Below, one piece after another: positions 9,634 to 20,335 of a stretch of DNA of 64,000 nucleotides. Source of the DNA: Thermomonas sp. (GTDB taxonomy: Bacteria > Pseudomonadota > Gammaproteobacteria > Xanthomonadales > Xanthomonadaceae); the NCBI GenBank assembly GCA_016720345.1, contig JADKKV010000003.1, positions 1-64,000 on the forward strand, given 5' to 3'. Numbering within the stretch: the stretch's first letter is position 1; each line of letters opens with the position of its first letter. Under the pieces are notes generated by a model that saw nothing but the letters and a program-made list of their open reading frames with translations, did not search any database and was not told the DNA's origin. The position numbers and the translations under genes were made by a program.

Positions 9634-10045
9634 CCCGTTCTTCGACAGTAACGTGTTGCTGTACCTGGCCTCGGATGACGGTGCCAAGGCCAATCGTGCA
9701 GAAGCCTTGCTGGCGGATGGCGGCACGATCAGCGTGCAGGTACTCAACGAAATGTCGAATGCGGCCATTCGCAAGCACGGCATGACTTGGTCGCAGGTGA
9801 GTGCCTTGCTGGAACCCGTGCGGGTGCTGTGCCGCATTGAACCGTTGACCGAGGCTACTTACGACCTGGGCGCGCAACTGGCTGCGCGCTACCGGTTCTC
9901 CGTCTACGACGCCATGATCGTGGCGGCCGCCCTGCTGGCGGGCGCGGACATCCTGTATAGCGAAGACATGCATGATGGCTTGCTGGTTGAGGATCGCTTG
10001 CGCATCCGCAATCCGTTCCGGGTTAGATCGGTGCAAGAGCGATGA
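9623..10045 (+). CDS. PIN-domain ribonuclease toxin (VapC-like)
   Basis: A 140-residue PIN-domain protein. The acidic active-site residues expected in VapC are visible: Asp in NPFFDSNVLLYL near the start, Glu in LNEMSNAAI, Asp in SVYDAMIVAAAL and Asp/Glu in YSEDMHDG. Such toxins cut RNA when freed from the antitoxin. The ATG at 9623 lies inside the antitoxin gene; upstream in-frame starts are not needed. Pairing of a MazE-like antitoxin with a PIN toxin is common. Confidence 0.85.
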   Translation: MSDNPFFDSNVLLYLASDDGAKANRAEALLADGGTISVQVLNEMSNAAIRKHGMTWSQVSALLEPVRVLCRIEPLTEATYDLGAQLAARYRFSVYDAMIVAAALLAGADILYSEDMHDGLLVEDRLRIRNPFRVRSVQER

Positions 10046-10061
10046 CCAGAGACCTTCACCC

Positions 10062-11198
10062 ATGAACACACGCAAGTTGAAAGTCGCCACCATCGTCGGA
10101 ACGCGCCCGGAGATCATCCGCCTGTCGCGGGTGATGGCCGCGCTGGACGCGCATTGCGAGCACACGCTGGTGCATACCGGCCAGAACTACGATTACGAGC
10201 TCAACGGCATTTTTTTCGACGACCTCGGCATCCGCAAGCCGGATCGTTTCCTCGAGGCGGCCGGCGCCACCGGCGCGGAAACCATCGGCAAGGTGATCAT
10301 CGCCGCCGACCAGGCGCTGGCGGAACTCCAGCCCGACGCGGTGCTGGTGCTCGGCGACACCAACAGCTGCCTGGCGGTGATCCCGGCCAAGCGCCGCAAG
10401 ATCCCGACCTTCCACATGGAAGCCGGCAACCGCTGCTTCGACATGCGCGTGCCGGAAGAGATCAACCGCCGCATCGTCGACCACACCGCCGACATCAACC
10501 TGACCTACAGCGACATCGCCCGCGAATACCTGCTGGCCGAGGGCCTGCCGGCGGACCGGATCATCAAGACCGGCAGCCCGATGTGCGAGGTGCTGGCGCA
10601 TTACGCGCCGAAGATCGCCGCATCCGATGCGCTCGACCGGCTGGGCTTGCAGGCCGGTCGCTATTTCGTGGTCAGCGCGCACCGCGAGGAGAACATCGAG
10701 TCCGACCGCAACTTCGCCGGGCTCGTGGACACGCTCAATGCGGTTGCGGCGACTTACGACATGCCGGTGGTGGTCTCGACCCACCCGCGCACGCGCAAGC
10801 GCATCGATGCGCTGGGCATCGTGCTCGATGAACGCGTGCAACTGCTCAAGCCGCTCGGCTTCAGCGACTACGTGCGCCTGCAGAAGGACGCGAAGGCGGT
10901 GTTGTCGGACAGCGGCACGATCAACGAGGAAGCCTCGATCCTGAACTTCCGCGCGCTCAACCTGCGCGAGGCGCACGAGCGCCCGGAAGGCATGGAAGAG
11001 GCGGCGGTGATGATGGTCGGCATGAACGTCGAGCGGGTGATGCAGGGCCTGGCGATCCTGGAATCGCAGCCCACCGGCGACCAGCGCCTGCTGCGCCAGG
11101 TGGCCGACTACAGCATGCCCAACGTGTCCGACAAGGTCGTGCGCATCATCCACAGCTACGTGGATTACGTGAACCAGGTGGTGTGGAAGAAATGGTGA
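10062..11198 (+). CDS. UDP-2-acetamido-2,6-dideoxy-L-talose 2-epimerase (CapG/FnlC/WbjD type)
   Basis: Last step of UDP-N-acetyl-L-fucosamine synthesis. The intact 378-residue protein belongs to the WecB-like non-hydrolysing 2-epimerases: VATIVGTRPEIIRLSRVM at the N-terminus, HTGQNYDYELNG, FHMEAGNRCFDMRVPEEINR and SDSGTINEEASIL near the UDP site. The NRCFDMRVPEE form, rather than the WecB version, is typical of CapG/FnlC. With the CapE- and CapF-like genes it completes the pathway, so the repeat unit probably contains L-FucNAc. Confidence 0.9.
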   Translation: MNTRKLKVATIVGTRPEIIRLSRVMAALDAHCEHTLVHTGQNYDYELNGIFFDDLGIRKPDRFLEAAGATGAETIGKVIIAADQALAELQPDAVLVLGDTNSCLAVIPAKRRKIPTFHMEAGNRCFDMRVPEEINRRIVDHTADINLTYSDIAREYLLAEGLPADRIIKTGSPMCEVLAHYAPKIAASDALDRLGLQAGRYFVVSAHREENIESDRNFAGLVDTLNAVAATYDMPVVVSTHPRTRKRIDALGIVLDERVQLLKPLGFSDYVRLQKDAKAVLSDSGTINEEASILNFRALNLREAHERPEGMEEAAVMMVGMNVERVMQGLAILESQPTGDQRLLRQVADYSMPNVSDKVVRIIHSYVDYVNQVVWKKW

Positions 11199-11243
11199 TC
11201 GCTGGCGCAACCGCAGCCACTTGCCACCTGGAGGAACGGCTGA

Positions 11244-13183
11244 ATGTGCGGTATCGCGGGGGCATTCCATCCCGACCGGCTGTCGGAAGCGGCATTTGAG
11301 GCGGTACGCAGGATGCAACGGGCACTGGGTCACCGTGGTCCCGATGGCGAAGGCTGGTTCCAGGGCCAGCGCATTGCCTTGGCGCATCGTCGGTTGAGCA
11401 TCATCGACCTCTCAGGCGGCGCGCAACCCCTTGCTGGTGAGCGCGATGGAACAGTTGCCATCGTCAATGGCGAGATCTACAACTACATCGAGTTGCAGCA
11501 GGAACTCAAGGCGGACGGCGCACGCCTTCGCACCCGCAGCGACAGCGAAGTCGTTCCCTACCTGTATGAACGCCATGGCGAGGATTTCGTGCATCGCCTG
11601 CGCGGGGCGTTCGCGGCCGCGATCTGGGACGAGTCGCGCCAGCAATTGCTGCTGGTGCGTGATCGCCTGGGCGAGAGGCCGTTGCTGCATGCGACGGGCG
11701 CCGACGGCACCGTCTACTTCGCCTCCGAGATCAATGCACTGGTCGCGTCAGGGATGGTCCCGGTCGAGCCCGACATGGAAGCGATCAATCGCTACTTCCA
11801 TTTCCGCTTCGTCCCCGAGCCTGCCACGCCCTTGCTGCATGTCCGCAAGCTGCGCGCCGGCCACCTTATGGCGCTGTCGCCCGACACTCCACAGCCGGCA
11901 CCACGCCAATACTGGAATGTATCCGCGGTTCCGCCCCTCGATGGCGATCCCGTCGAGATCCTGCGCGCCGACCTGGACGACATCGGGCGGATCATCGTCC
12001 GTTCCGACGTGCCGGTGGGCGTCGCCCTGAGCGGTGGGCTCGATTCGAGCATCGTCGCGAGCCTCGCGGTGAAGCATTCGCCGGGAAAGGTCACCGCCTT
12101 CAGCGTGGGCTACGAAGGCAGGCCTGCCTGCGACGAGCGCGCGGATGCATCCGCATTCGCCCAGCACCTCGGCATCGACATGGTCGAGGTCGAGCTGTCC
12201 TCGCAGGCGATGTCGTGTCCGGGTTCGACGGGCTGGTCGCCGACATGGGCGAGCCGATCGCCGATGCCGCGGGCTCCAGTTATCGGGCGTTGATGCAGGC
12301 CGCCCGCCGAGCCGGCATCAAGGTGATGTTCCAGGGGCAGGGTGCGGACGAATTGTTCTGGAGCTATGGCTGGATGCGGCAGGCGCTGGCCGAGAACCAG
12401 CCCGCGATGCGAGGCCAAGTGCCCTGGCTGCACTTGCAGGCAGCCTGCGACAGAAGCTTCGCTTGCCTCCAGTGGTCGCCGCGCGCCTGCGCAATGGCTG
12501 GCGCAGGGCGGCGGCATCGCCGATGCCTTGTGCCCAGCGAACGGCTTCGCCAGCCGGATCCCGAACAGGCCCTGTTCTGGGACGTGGCAAGGCCGATGGA
12601 CCGGATCGCCCGTTCGGTCTCCGCGCTGGCCGGCGAGCGCTGCGCGACACGGCCACGCTCGCGCAGGCCCGCGGCGCATTCCGTGGGCGCGAGGCCGGGG
12701 AGTCCTGGCAACGCGCGCTGGTCCGGCACATCCTGGCCACCTACCTGCTGGAAAATGGCATCTCCCAGGCGGATCGCTACAGCATGGCGGCCGGCGTCGA
12801 AGCGCGGCTGCCGTTCGTGGATTACAAGCTGGTCGAGCATGCCGTGGGCCTCAACGACACACAGCCGGATGCGGTCGCACCCGGCAAGCAGTGGTTGCGT
12901 GCGGCCGTCGCAGGCGAGATCCCGGCATGGGTGCTGAACCGACCCAAGCGCGGTTCTCGCCGCCACCCGGACTGGGTCGCGGCGTGGTGCGCGCCCGCGG
13001 CGATTCGCTGGTGGGCGGCCGCCTGGCATCCTGGGTGCTGTCCGATGCGGGCGCAGCGCTGGCGCCCGCCCTCCGGGGCCTTTGATCGCGGGCTGCGCGA
13101 CCAACTTGGCCTATCAGTCGCTCGTGCTCGAGCAGTGGTTCCGCGGAAGCTGCCCGGGCATTCAGGAGGCCGCTTGGCAGTGA
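11244..13183 (+). CDS. Glutamine-dependent amidotransferase of the asparagine synthase family, several frameshifts
   Basis: Starts MCGIAGAF behind a TGGAGGA ribosome site, so it keeps the Cys2 nucleophile of the glutaminase domain, and carries LGHRGPDGEGW and VNGEIYNYIELQQEL. The synthetase domain has the ATP-binding loop GVALSGGLDSSIVAS. Unlike the lasso cyclases at 20335 and 40653, this enzyme can use glutamine; in polysaccharide loci such proteins amidate uronic acids. The frame breaks near 12220, 12460-12500, 12640 and 13000-13080; the C-terminus is recovered as LVLEQWFRGSCPGIQEAAW, with the stop at 13181-13183 overlapping the next ATG. Confidence 0.75.
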
Positions 13184-14363
13184 TGCAGGCCAGGCGGCGC
13201 CCGCCCGCCGAGGATCCTGCTGCACTATCCGGTGTTGAATCGAGGGTGCGGAACGCTCCACCTTGCGCCTGCTGGCAGCGCTGGCCGACCGCGGTTGCGA
13301 GGTGCACCTGGTGCTCACGGTCGCCGGTGGGCGCACTGGAGCCCGAGATCGACCCAAGGTGATCGTCCATCACCTGCGCGACACGGTGGGGCATTTCCCA
13401 GCCAGATCTCGGGCATCGCGTCGGCCTGGGGTTTCGCGCCGGCGCGATGCAATGGGCCGGGGCAGGTTGCAGCAGGACGGCGTTCGCGGCGGTTCGCGGG
13501 CATGCGGTTCGATGCGGCCATCGCCGGATTGCACGGCTGTCGCCCGCTTCATCTGCGAGTCGTGCGTGCCCGGCGCGCTTTGGTGATGGTGCGCAACGAT
13601 GCGGCCGATGACAGCCGGCGATGCCGCGAACATCGCGTTTCCACGATGCGCATCGACGGCTACATCTGCGTGTCGCAATCGGTGCTCGACTCGTTGGTGG
13701 CCTTGTACCCGCAACGCGGCCCAGGCCCCCTGCGGTCTACAACCTGCATCGACCCCGACGGAATGCGAATCGGGGCGATGCAGGGTGCCGATCCGTTCGC
13801 AATGGAACCTGACGGTTTGCGCGTGCTGAGTGTGTGCCGCCTGCAGGAATCGCAGAAGGCGTTGCTGCGCATGGTCGAGGTACATGCCCGGCTGCTGGAG
13901 GCGGGGTTGGCCCATGTCTGGCACGTCCTGGGCGATGGCCCGGATCGCGCGCTGCTCGAGAACGAGATCGAGGGGCGGGGGGTCTCGGCCACATTCAAGC
14001 TGCACGGCGCGATCAGAACCCGCTTCCCTATTACAAGCACGCGGATATCTGCGCGGTCCTGTCCCGCTACGAGGGGCTATGCGGCGTCGTCAACGAGGCG
14101 CGCGTCTGGAACGCCCTGTCATCGCGACGAGGTTTGCCGGGATCGAGGAGCAGATCGAGACTGGTGTGAACGGCTTGGTCGTGGAACAGGACGTGGATGC
14201 AATTTGCGACGGGCTGGGGTCGCTGATTCGCGACGCCGGATTGCGCCAGCGGTTGGCGCAGGGCGGCTATCCCCGTGAATTGCTGGATGACGATGCAAAA
14301 GTGGATTTGTTGATGGGTCTGATGACCGGCTCGGCCTGCCAGGCTACGACGGACGCTCGGTGA
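13183..14363 (+). CDS. Glycosyltransferase, GT4-like, heavily frameshifted
   Basis: The ATG at 13183 overlaps the previous stop. Fragments in all three + frames join into one GT-B protein: ILLHYPVLNRG and LRLLAALADRGCEVHLVL at the start, DGYICVSQSVLDSLVALYP in the middle, LRVLSVCRLQESQKALLRMV and HVLGDGPDRALLENEI in the nucleotide-binding half, and RFAGIEEQIETGVNGLVV near the end. At least five breaks fall between 13230 and 14110. It matches GT4 enzymes in length (about 390 residues). Acceptor and sugar unknown. Confidence 0.65.
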
Positions 14364-15398
14364 GAATACTGATTCTCGCCGGATTCGCCGAATCGATCGG
14401 GTCTTTCAGGGGCGCGCTGATCCGTGATCTCGTGGATGCGGGTTGTGAGGTTCATGTTGCGGCACCGGACCTGATGAGCGAAACAGGCCTCGACCGAACC
14501 CTTGGCCTGTCGCATGACCGCTTCCATGAAATTCCCGTCAAGCGGACCGGTACAAATCCGGTAGCGGATCTGAGTGCAATGTTCGCCCTTTGGCGTTTGA
14601 TGGGGGCGTTGCGGCCCGACGTGACCTTGCCCTACACCATCAAGCCGGTCATTTACGGGAGCTTGGCCGCGTGGCTGGCAGGAGTTCCAAGGCGCTTCGC
14701 GCTCGTCACGGGACTTGGGTATGCCTTCACTGGCGAACGCCCGGGTCCTATCAGGCGCATCGTCAACTGCTGTACCGATTGGCGCTGGGTCAGGTGCACA
14801 AGGTGTTTTTCCAGAACCCGGATGACGAAGCCTGTTCCGTGCGGCGGAATTCTTCCTGCAGGCGTTCCGTCGGTGGTGGTCAACGGTTCCGGCGTGGACC
14901 TCGCGGTGTATGCGTTTCAAGCGCATTTGCGGCCGCCCAGCACCCGGTCTTCCTGATGATCGGCAGGCTGCTGGGCGACAAGGGTGTCCGCGAATATGCG
15001 AGTGCCGCCCGCAGGGTGAAGGGCCAAGTTTCCGCGTGCAAGGTTCCAACTGGCAGGCTGGATCGACGAAAACCCGGACGCCATCGCCCAATCCGAACTG
15101 GATCTATGGATCGCGGAAGGAACCCTCGAATTTCTTGGCAGGCTGGACGACGTGCGCCCTGCCATCGCTGCCTGCACGGTCTATGTCCTGCCCTCTTACC
15201 GGGAAGGCACCCCTCGCACCGTGCTGGAGGCCATGGCGATGGGCGGCCCGTCATCACGACCGATGCCCCCGGCTGCCGCGAAACCGTGGTCAATCGCCAG
15301 ATCGTCGAAGACAAGTATGATGTGCACAAGGTAAATGCGGTCATGTTGCGGGAGATGGGCATCACCGGTTCCGACACCCGCAAGGGGCCCACGCGTGA
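14360..15398 (+). CDS. Glycosyltransferase, GT4 (CapM-like), frameshifted and internally shortened
   Basis: Begins MRILILAGFAESIGSFRGAL and has TLPYTIKPVIYGSLAAWLAG and LVTGLGYAFTG, close to CapM/PglA-like GT4 enzymes. Later fragments in other frames give VFLMIGRLLGDKGVREYA, LEFLGRLDDVRPAI and YVLPSYREGTPRTVLEAMAM. After DAPGCRETVVN about 40 family residues (the GFLV...DP stretch) are absent before IVEDKYDVHKVNAVMLREMG, so an internal loss is likely. With one further indel the stop would be TGA 15396-15398, overlapping the next gene's GTG. Probably adds the second sugar to the lipid-linked primer. Confidence 0.65.
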
Positions 15399-16571
15399 CA
15401 AGACCACGCTTGGTCCAAGCCGTGGTGGACTTGGTTCGCTCGATCTACGGCGATGGTTTCATCCCGCTCCACCGTCCCGTGTTCGAAGGCAACGAGAAGC
15501 AATACCTGCTTGACTGCATCGATTCCAACTTCGTTTCCTCCGTGGGGGCGAAGGTAGTCGAGTTCGAGCAGCAGATCGCCGCCTTCACCGGGTCGAAATA
15601 TGCGATCGCCACCGTCAACGGCACGGCAGCATTGCATGTCGCGTTGCAATTGGCCGGCGTGCAGCGGGGCGACGAGGTGATCAGCCAGGCGTTGACCTTC
15701 ATCGCCACCTGCAATGCGCTGAGCTATGCAGGCGCGCATCCCGTGTTCGTGGACGTTGATCGGGACACTCTGGGCATGAGCCCCGTGGCGCTGCAGCGCT
15801 GCTTGTCCGCGAATGCCGAGGTCCGCGAAGGGCGGCTGTGGAACACCTGGCACCGGCCGCCGGATCGCAGCCTGCGTGCCGATGCATACCTTCGGATTTC
15901 CGGCCCGCATCCGGGAGATCGTGGCCGTTTGCGAGGAATACGGCATCCCGGTGGTCGAAGATGCTGCGGAGTCGTTGGGCAGCTATGTAGATAGGCGCCA
16001 TACCGGGACCTTCGGCAAGCTGGCCACGCTGAGTTTCAATGGCAACAAGACGATCACCACCGGCGGCGGCGGCATGATCGTCACCGACGACGAAGCGATC
16101 GCCGTGCATGCCAAGCACCTGACAACCACAGCCAAGATTCCGCATCCATACGAATTCGTCCACGACGAGGTGGGCTACAACTACCGGCTTCCCAACCTCA
16201 ATGCGGCGCTCGGCTGCGCGCAGATGGAACGGTTGCCGGAAATGCTGGCCTTCAAGGCAGGCGTGGCGGTGCGTTATGCGGAATTGTTCGCCGGCAGCGG
16301 CATCCATTTCCAGCAGCCGCTCGAAGGCAACGTGGCCAACCGCTGGCTCAACGCGATCGTGCTGGCGTCCGAGCAGGAGCGCGACGAATTCCTGCAATAC
16401 ACCAATGCCCGCGGGGTCATGACCCGTCCGGTCTGGCGGCTGATGTCGCGCCTCGAGATGTACAAGCATTGCCAGCACGACGGGCTGGAAAATTCGTACT
16501 GGCTTGAAGCACGGGTGGTCAATTTGCCGTCCAGCGTGCCCGACGCGGCGATGGAGAAGAAAGCGCGATGA
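15395..16571 (+). CDS. PLP-dependent sugar aminotransferase (LegC-like), one frameshift
   Basis: A GTG at 15395 preceded by AAGGGG begins a DegT-family aminotransferase: GFIPLHRPVFEGNEKQYLL, FVSSVGAKVVEFEQQIAAFT and VNGTAALHVALQLAGV. The frame breaks near 15835. The second half has VEDAAESLGS and LSFNGNKTITTGGGGMIV with the PLP lysine, then NYRLPNLNAALGCAQ. This family aminates C4-keto nucleotide sugars. The gene overlaps the dehydratase that would supply a 4-keto substrate by four bases. Together with a GNAT and a PglC-like transferase it suggests a di-N-acetylated trideoxy sugar as the first residue (inference). Confidence 0.78.
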
Positions 16572-17753
16572 ATGTCCTGGGACTGCTCGGGCGCGATCGT
16601 CCCATGTTCGAGGCCGACATCGAGCGCCATGAAGGCGAGCTGTCCGCCTTGGTGGGAGCGAGCCGTTTCCTGGTGATCGGCGGCGCGGGTTCCATCGGGC
16701 AGGCGGTCACGCGTGAAATATTCAGGCGAAAGCCGAAGGCGCTGCACGTCGTCGACATCAGCGAAAACAACATGGTCGAGCTGGTGCGCGACCTGCGCAG
16801 CACGCTGGGCTACATCGATGGCGATTTCCGCACCTTCGCCATCGATTGCGGCAGCCGGGAGTTCGACGCGCTGATGGCATGCGGAACGTGGCTACGACTA
16901 CGTGCTGAACCTGTCCGCGCTCAAGCACGTGCGCAGCGAGAAGGACCCGTTCACGCTGATGCGGTTGATCGAGGTGAACGTGCTGAATACCATCAGCACG
17001 ATGGCCCAGGCGCAGGCCGGTGGCGCGCGCAAATATTTCTGCGTCTCCACCGACAAGGCCGCGAATCCGGTGAACATGATGGGCGCCAGCAAGCGCATCA
17101 TGGAGATGTTCCTGATGCGCGCCAGCGAATCGCTGGCGATTTCGACGGCGCGCTTCGCCAACGTCGCGTTCTCCGACGGCTCCCTGCTGCATGGCTTCAA
17201 CCAGCGGTTCGCCAAGCAGCAACCGATCTCGGCGCCCAACGATGTCCGTCGCTACTTCGTGACCCCGCAGGAGTCCGGCGAGCTATGCCTGAGTTCCTGC
17301 CTGCTGGGCGAGAACCGCGACATCTTCTTTCCCAAGCTCGACGGGCAACTGGACCTGACCCGCTTCTCGGATATCGCAACGCGCTATCTGCAAGCGCTTG
17401 GCTTCGAGCCCCACGAATGCGCCAGCGAAGACGAGGCGCGAGACAGCGCGGCGAACTGATCGCGCGCAAGCAGTGGCCGGTCTACTTCTTCGCCAGCGAC
17501 ACCACTGGTGAGAAGGACTTCGAGGAGTTCTACACTGGCGCGGAGACGCTGGACATGGATCGATTCCAGAATATCGGCATCATCAAGAACGATCCGGTTT
17601 ACGACGACGCGAAGCTGGAACATTTCCTGTCCACCATCGACCGCATCCGCCCAACCCACATGGGACAAGCCCGAACTGGTAGACCTGTTCAATCACATGA
17701 TCCCGGAGTTCCAGCACAAGGAAACCGGGAAATACCTCGACGGCAGGATGTGA
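16568..17753 (+). CDS. Nucleotide-sugar 4,6-dehydratase (FlaA1/WbpM clan), several frameshifts
   Basis: The ATG at 16568 (ATGA overlap) opens a short cytoplasmic member of the CapD/FlaA1 clan. FLVIGGAGSIGQAVTREIF is the NAD-binding loop; VSTDKAANPVNMMGASKRIM is the active site, with Met where classical SDRs have Tyr, as in WbpM-type enzymes. Breaks near 16885, 17440 and 17660; the protein ends HKETGKYLDGRM at 17753. Length about 395 residues, without the membrane domain of full WbpM. Likely gives UDP-4-keto-6-deoxy-GlcNAc for the adjacent aminotransferase. Confidence 0.75.
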
Positions 17754-17755
17754 GC

Positions 17756-18421
17756 ATGCAGCGTCTGCTGGATATCCTGCTGTCCGGGTTGGCATTGGTG
17801 GTGCTTTCGCCGCTTTTGGTGCCCATTGCCATTGCCCTGCGTCTCACGGGCGAAGGCGAGGTTTTCTTCGTGCAGCAGCGAGTGGGGCTTGGAGGCAAGG
17901 CGTTCGGTTTGTACAAGTTCGCCACGATGCTCAAGAACAGCCCCAGCATCGGCACCGGCACCGTGACGGTCAAGCACGATCCACGCGTGTTGCCGCTGGG
18001 TCGCTTTCTGCGCAAGACCAAGATTAATGAACTGCCGCAGCTGCTGAATATCTTCAAGGGCGACATGAGCATCATTGGCCCGCGACCGCAGACGCAGCGC
18101 TGTTTCGATGCTTTCCCGATCGCCTCGCAGATGGAGATCGTCAAGGTGCGTCCTGGCTTGTCCGGCATTGGCTCAATCGTCTTCCGCGACGAGGAGGAGT
18201 TGATGCATGCCAGCGCAGAGCCGGAGCGGTTCTACGACGATGTGATCATGCCGTACAAGGGCAGGCTGGAAGAGTGGTACGTGGCGCACCAGGGGCTGGT
18301 TACCTACATGCTGTGCATTTTCGCCACCGCATGGGTGGTGTTGTTTCCAACGTCACGAATCGTATGGAGTCTGTTCGCGGACTTGCCGAAGCAACCCACG
18401 GTGCTGGTTGACTCGCTGTGA
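17756..18421 (+). CDS. Phosphoglycosyl transferase initiating repeat-unit synthesis (PglC/WcaJ C-terminal type)
   Basis: A 221-residue intact protein: one N-terminal membrane hairpin (LLDILLSGLALVVLSPLLVP), then VFFVQQRVGLGGKAFGLYKF and the motif ELPQLLNIFKGDMSIIGPRP. This is the small monotopic class that moves a sugar phosphate onto undecaprenyl phosphate. The residue before the catalytic Glu is Asn (TKINELPQ), where PglC has the Asp of its Asp-Glu pair. The C-terminal hydrophobic end (MLCIFATAWVVLF) is longer than in PglC. Located at the end of the amino-sugar gene set; the stop and next start overlap (TGATG). Confidence 0.85.
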   Translation: MQRLLDILLSGLALVVLSPLLVPIAIALRLTGEGEVFFVQQRVGLGGKAFGLYKFATMLKNSPSIGTGTVTVKHDPRVLPLGRFLRKTKINELPQLLNIFKGDMSIIGPRPQTQRCFDAFPIASQMEIVKVRPGLSGIGSIVFRDEEELMHASAEPERFYDDVIMPYKGRLEEWYVAHQGLVTYMLCIFATAWVVLFPTSRIVWSLFADLPKQPTVLVDSL

Positions 18422-19007
18422 TGGCTTCGGATGCAGAGGGTACGTATCGTCAAGTTGCGGCATTGCATGCTGCAAACATCGATCAAGGGTTCCTCGCAAC
18501 ACTGGGCGTGCCGTTCCTGGCATTGATGTATCGCGCGATTGATGAAGCTGCCGATAGCGTGCTGTTTGTCGAAGAGAGTGGCGGGCGTGTGCCGGTTTCA
18601 TTTCTGGCGGCACGGGAATGGGATCGATCTATCGGACGATGTTGCGGAAGCCTGTTGCTCTCGGCTTGTCGCTCTTGCCCTCAATCGTCAAGCCCGCTCG
18701 CATCAAGCGCATTCTGGACATCCTGCGCTACGGCCGGAACGAACCCACAGCGCAACTGCCGCGTGCAGAGTTGTTAAGCCTCGCTGTCGCGCCGGACGCC
18801 AGGGGAAGCGGGGTAGCGGAGCGCTTGTATCACCGGCTTGCAACGTATTTCGAGGAGGCAGGCGAGGGCGCCTTCAAGATTACGGTGGGTGACGCATTGG
18901 CGCCCGCACATCGCTTCTATACCAGGATGGGCGCGGCACCCGCAGGTCGAGTGGAGGTGCACCAAGGGCAGGGCTCCATCCTCTACGTCCACACCCTCGT
19001 CGAGTGA
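18421..19007 (+). CDS. GNAT-family N-acetyltransferase, one frameshift
   Basis: The ATG at 18421 gives ASDAEGTYRQVAALHAANID and GFLATLGVPFLALMYRAI. An extra T near 18592 breaks the frame; repaired, it reads GRVAGFISGGTGMGSIYRTM. The acetyl-CoA loop is visible in LLSLAVAPDARGSGVAERLY, followed by AHRFYTRMGA. About 195 residues. By position after dehydratase, aminotransferase and phosphoglycosyl transferase genes it may N-acetylate the 4-amino sugar, in place of the hexapeptide-type PglD. Substrate is inferred only from context. Last gene of the + strand polysaccharide block. Confidence 0.7.
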
Positions 19008-19149
19008 GCGGTTCGCCAACGACATCGCGGCTGGCCATAGGTGATAAATTGTTGATGGAACATTGAACATTCTCGGCAAGCGCTTGCTTTGATGGCCGGT
19101 AAAGGAGTTCATTCGTCAATGTTGCGTCAGGGGGAGTGCAGTAGCAGCA

Positions 19150-20335
19150 ATGGCAATGGAGATTCACCGCCTCGACCAGGCATCGCGACGCCTGTTGCTG
19201 CTGTCCGCGCGCGGCGACTGGAACGACGCCCAGCGGGCGAGGGCGCTGCAGCTTGCTGCGGCCGTCAGCGACTGGAATGCGTTTTGCGACGTGGCGATCC
19301 GTTCGTTCGGTGCCTGCCTCGCGTATCGGCTGCTCTCGACGCTGGATGCCGGATCCGTTCCGCCGGCGATCCTCGAGCGGATGCAGCAGGTCTCGCGCAT
19401 GGTTGCGGTGCGATCCCTGCAGATCGAAGGCGCGATGCTGGATTTCACGTCCGGGTGCCTTGAGCCGCTCGGCGTGCGCCATGCGTTCTTCAAGGGCGCG
19501 TCGCTGGCCCATCGCTACCATTCCGCGCCGGCTGCCCGCCCGAGCCGCGACGTCGACGTGCTGGTCGACCAGGCGATGGCGTTCGCGGTGGTGCGGCACG
19601 CGCGCCAGGCCGGCTACACCCCGGTCAGGCCGATTGGCCCCGGCGATCGCGACCTGGCCCGCTGGATGAAGCAGGAAACCGTGTACGGCATGCATTCGCC
19701 GAACGGGGTGCTGATCGAAATCCACCATTCGCTGGACCATGGCGACGGCGTGCTGGACAGCCACAAGATGCTGGGCCGCGCCGAGCGCATCGAGTTCCGC
19801 GGGCGGTCATTGCCGGTGCTGCGCACCGCGGACCTGTTCGTCTACATGTGCATGCACCACACCCGGCATTTCTGGTCGCACCTGCACTGGTATGCCGACC
19901 TCGATGCGATCACCGCGCACCCGCTGTTCGACCTGGCCGAAGTGCGCGAGCTCGCCGCCGGCGTCCGCCTGGGCTCCACCATAGAGGCTTGCCTGCAACT
20001 GCACGAGTTCGCGCGCTCGGCCGATTGGCCGGAATCGTTGTCGCTCGAGCGGTGGCGCAAGCGAGGCGCTGCTGACCCGCTCCGTCGAATGCCTGGAAGG
20101 CGGACCGGCGCGCGAGGTCAAGCTGCGCGCCACGCGGTTGTCGCGCGACCGCGCGTTCGCGTGGCAGTCGTCGTTGTCGGAGCGCGCCGTGCTGTTTGTG
20201 CAGCGAGTCCGCAGGCGGCTGGTCAAGCAGTTCCGCAGGATCACGACTGGCATCGCGCGCCGGATGCGAGCCAGATTGAAGGGTGGTGTCTATCCGCACG
20301 GGGACTCGGGTGGGAGTGGAGGCGGTCGAGCCTGA
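19150..20335 (+). CDS. NTP_transf_5-type nucleotidyltransferase of lasso module 1, one frameshift
   Basis: About 395 residues. The nucleotidyltransferase core shows HAFFKGASLAHRYH, then RPSRDVDVLVD (paired Asp of the metal site) and EIHHSLDHGD. An indel near 20063 shifts the frame; the C-terminal helices are recovered as EALLTRSVECLEGGPAREVK and end at 20335. The family (PF14907 type) accompanies lasso clusters with an HPr-like kinase; in the paeninodin system such an enzyme adds to the phosphorylated peptide. The stop overlaps the cyclase ATG (TGATG). The 142 bases upstream (19008-19149) are relatively AT-rich and may hold the promoter; I could not settle on hexamers. Confidence 0.8.

Noticed and set aside
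11244-13183. Part of an exosortase (XrtA) system because of the amidotransferase and FemAB-like genes
   Set aside because: No exosortase, PEP-CTERM or associated glycosyltransferase set could be seen in the window.
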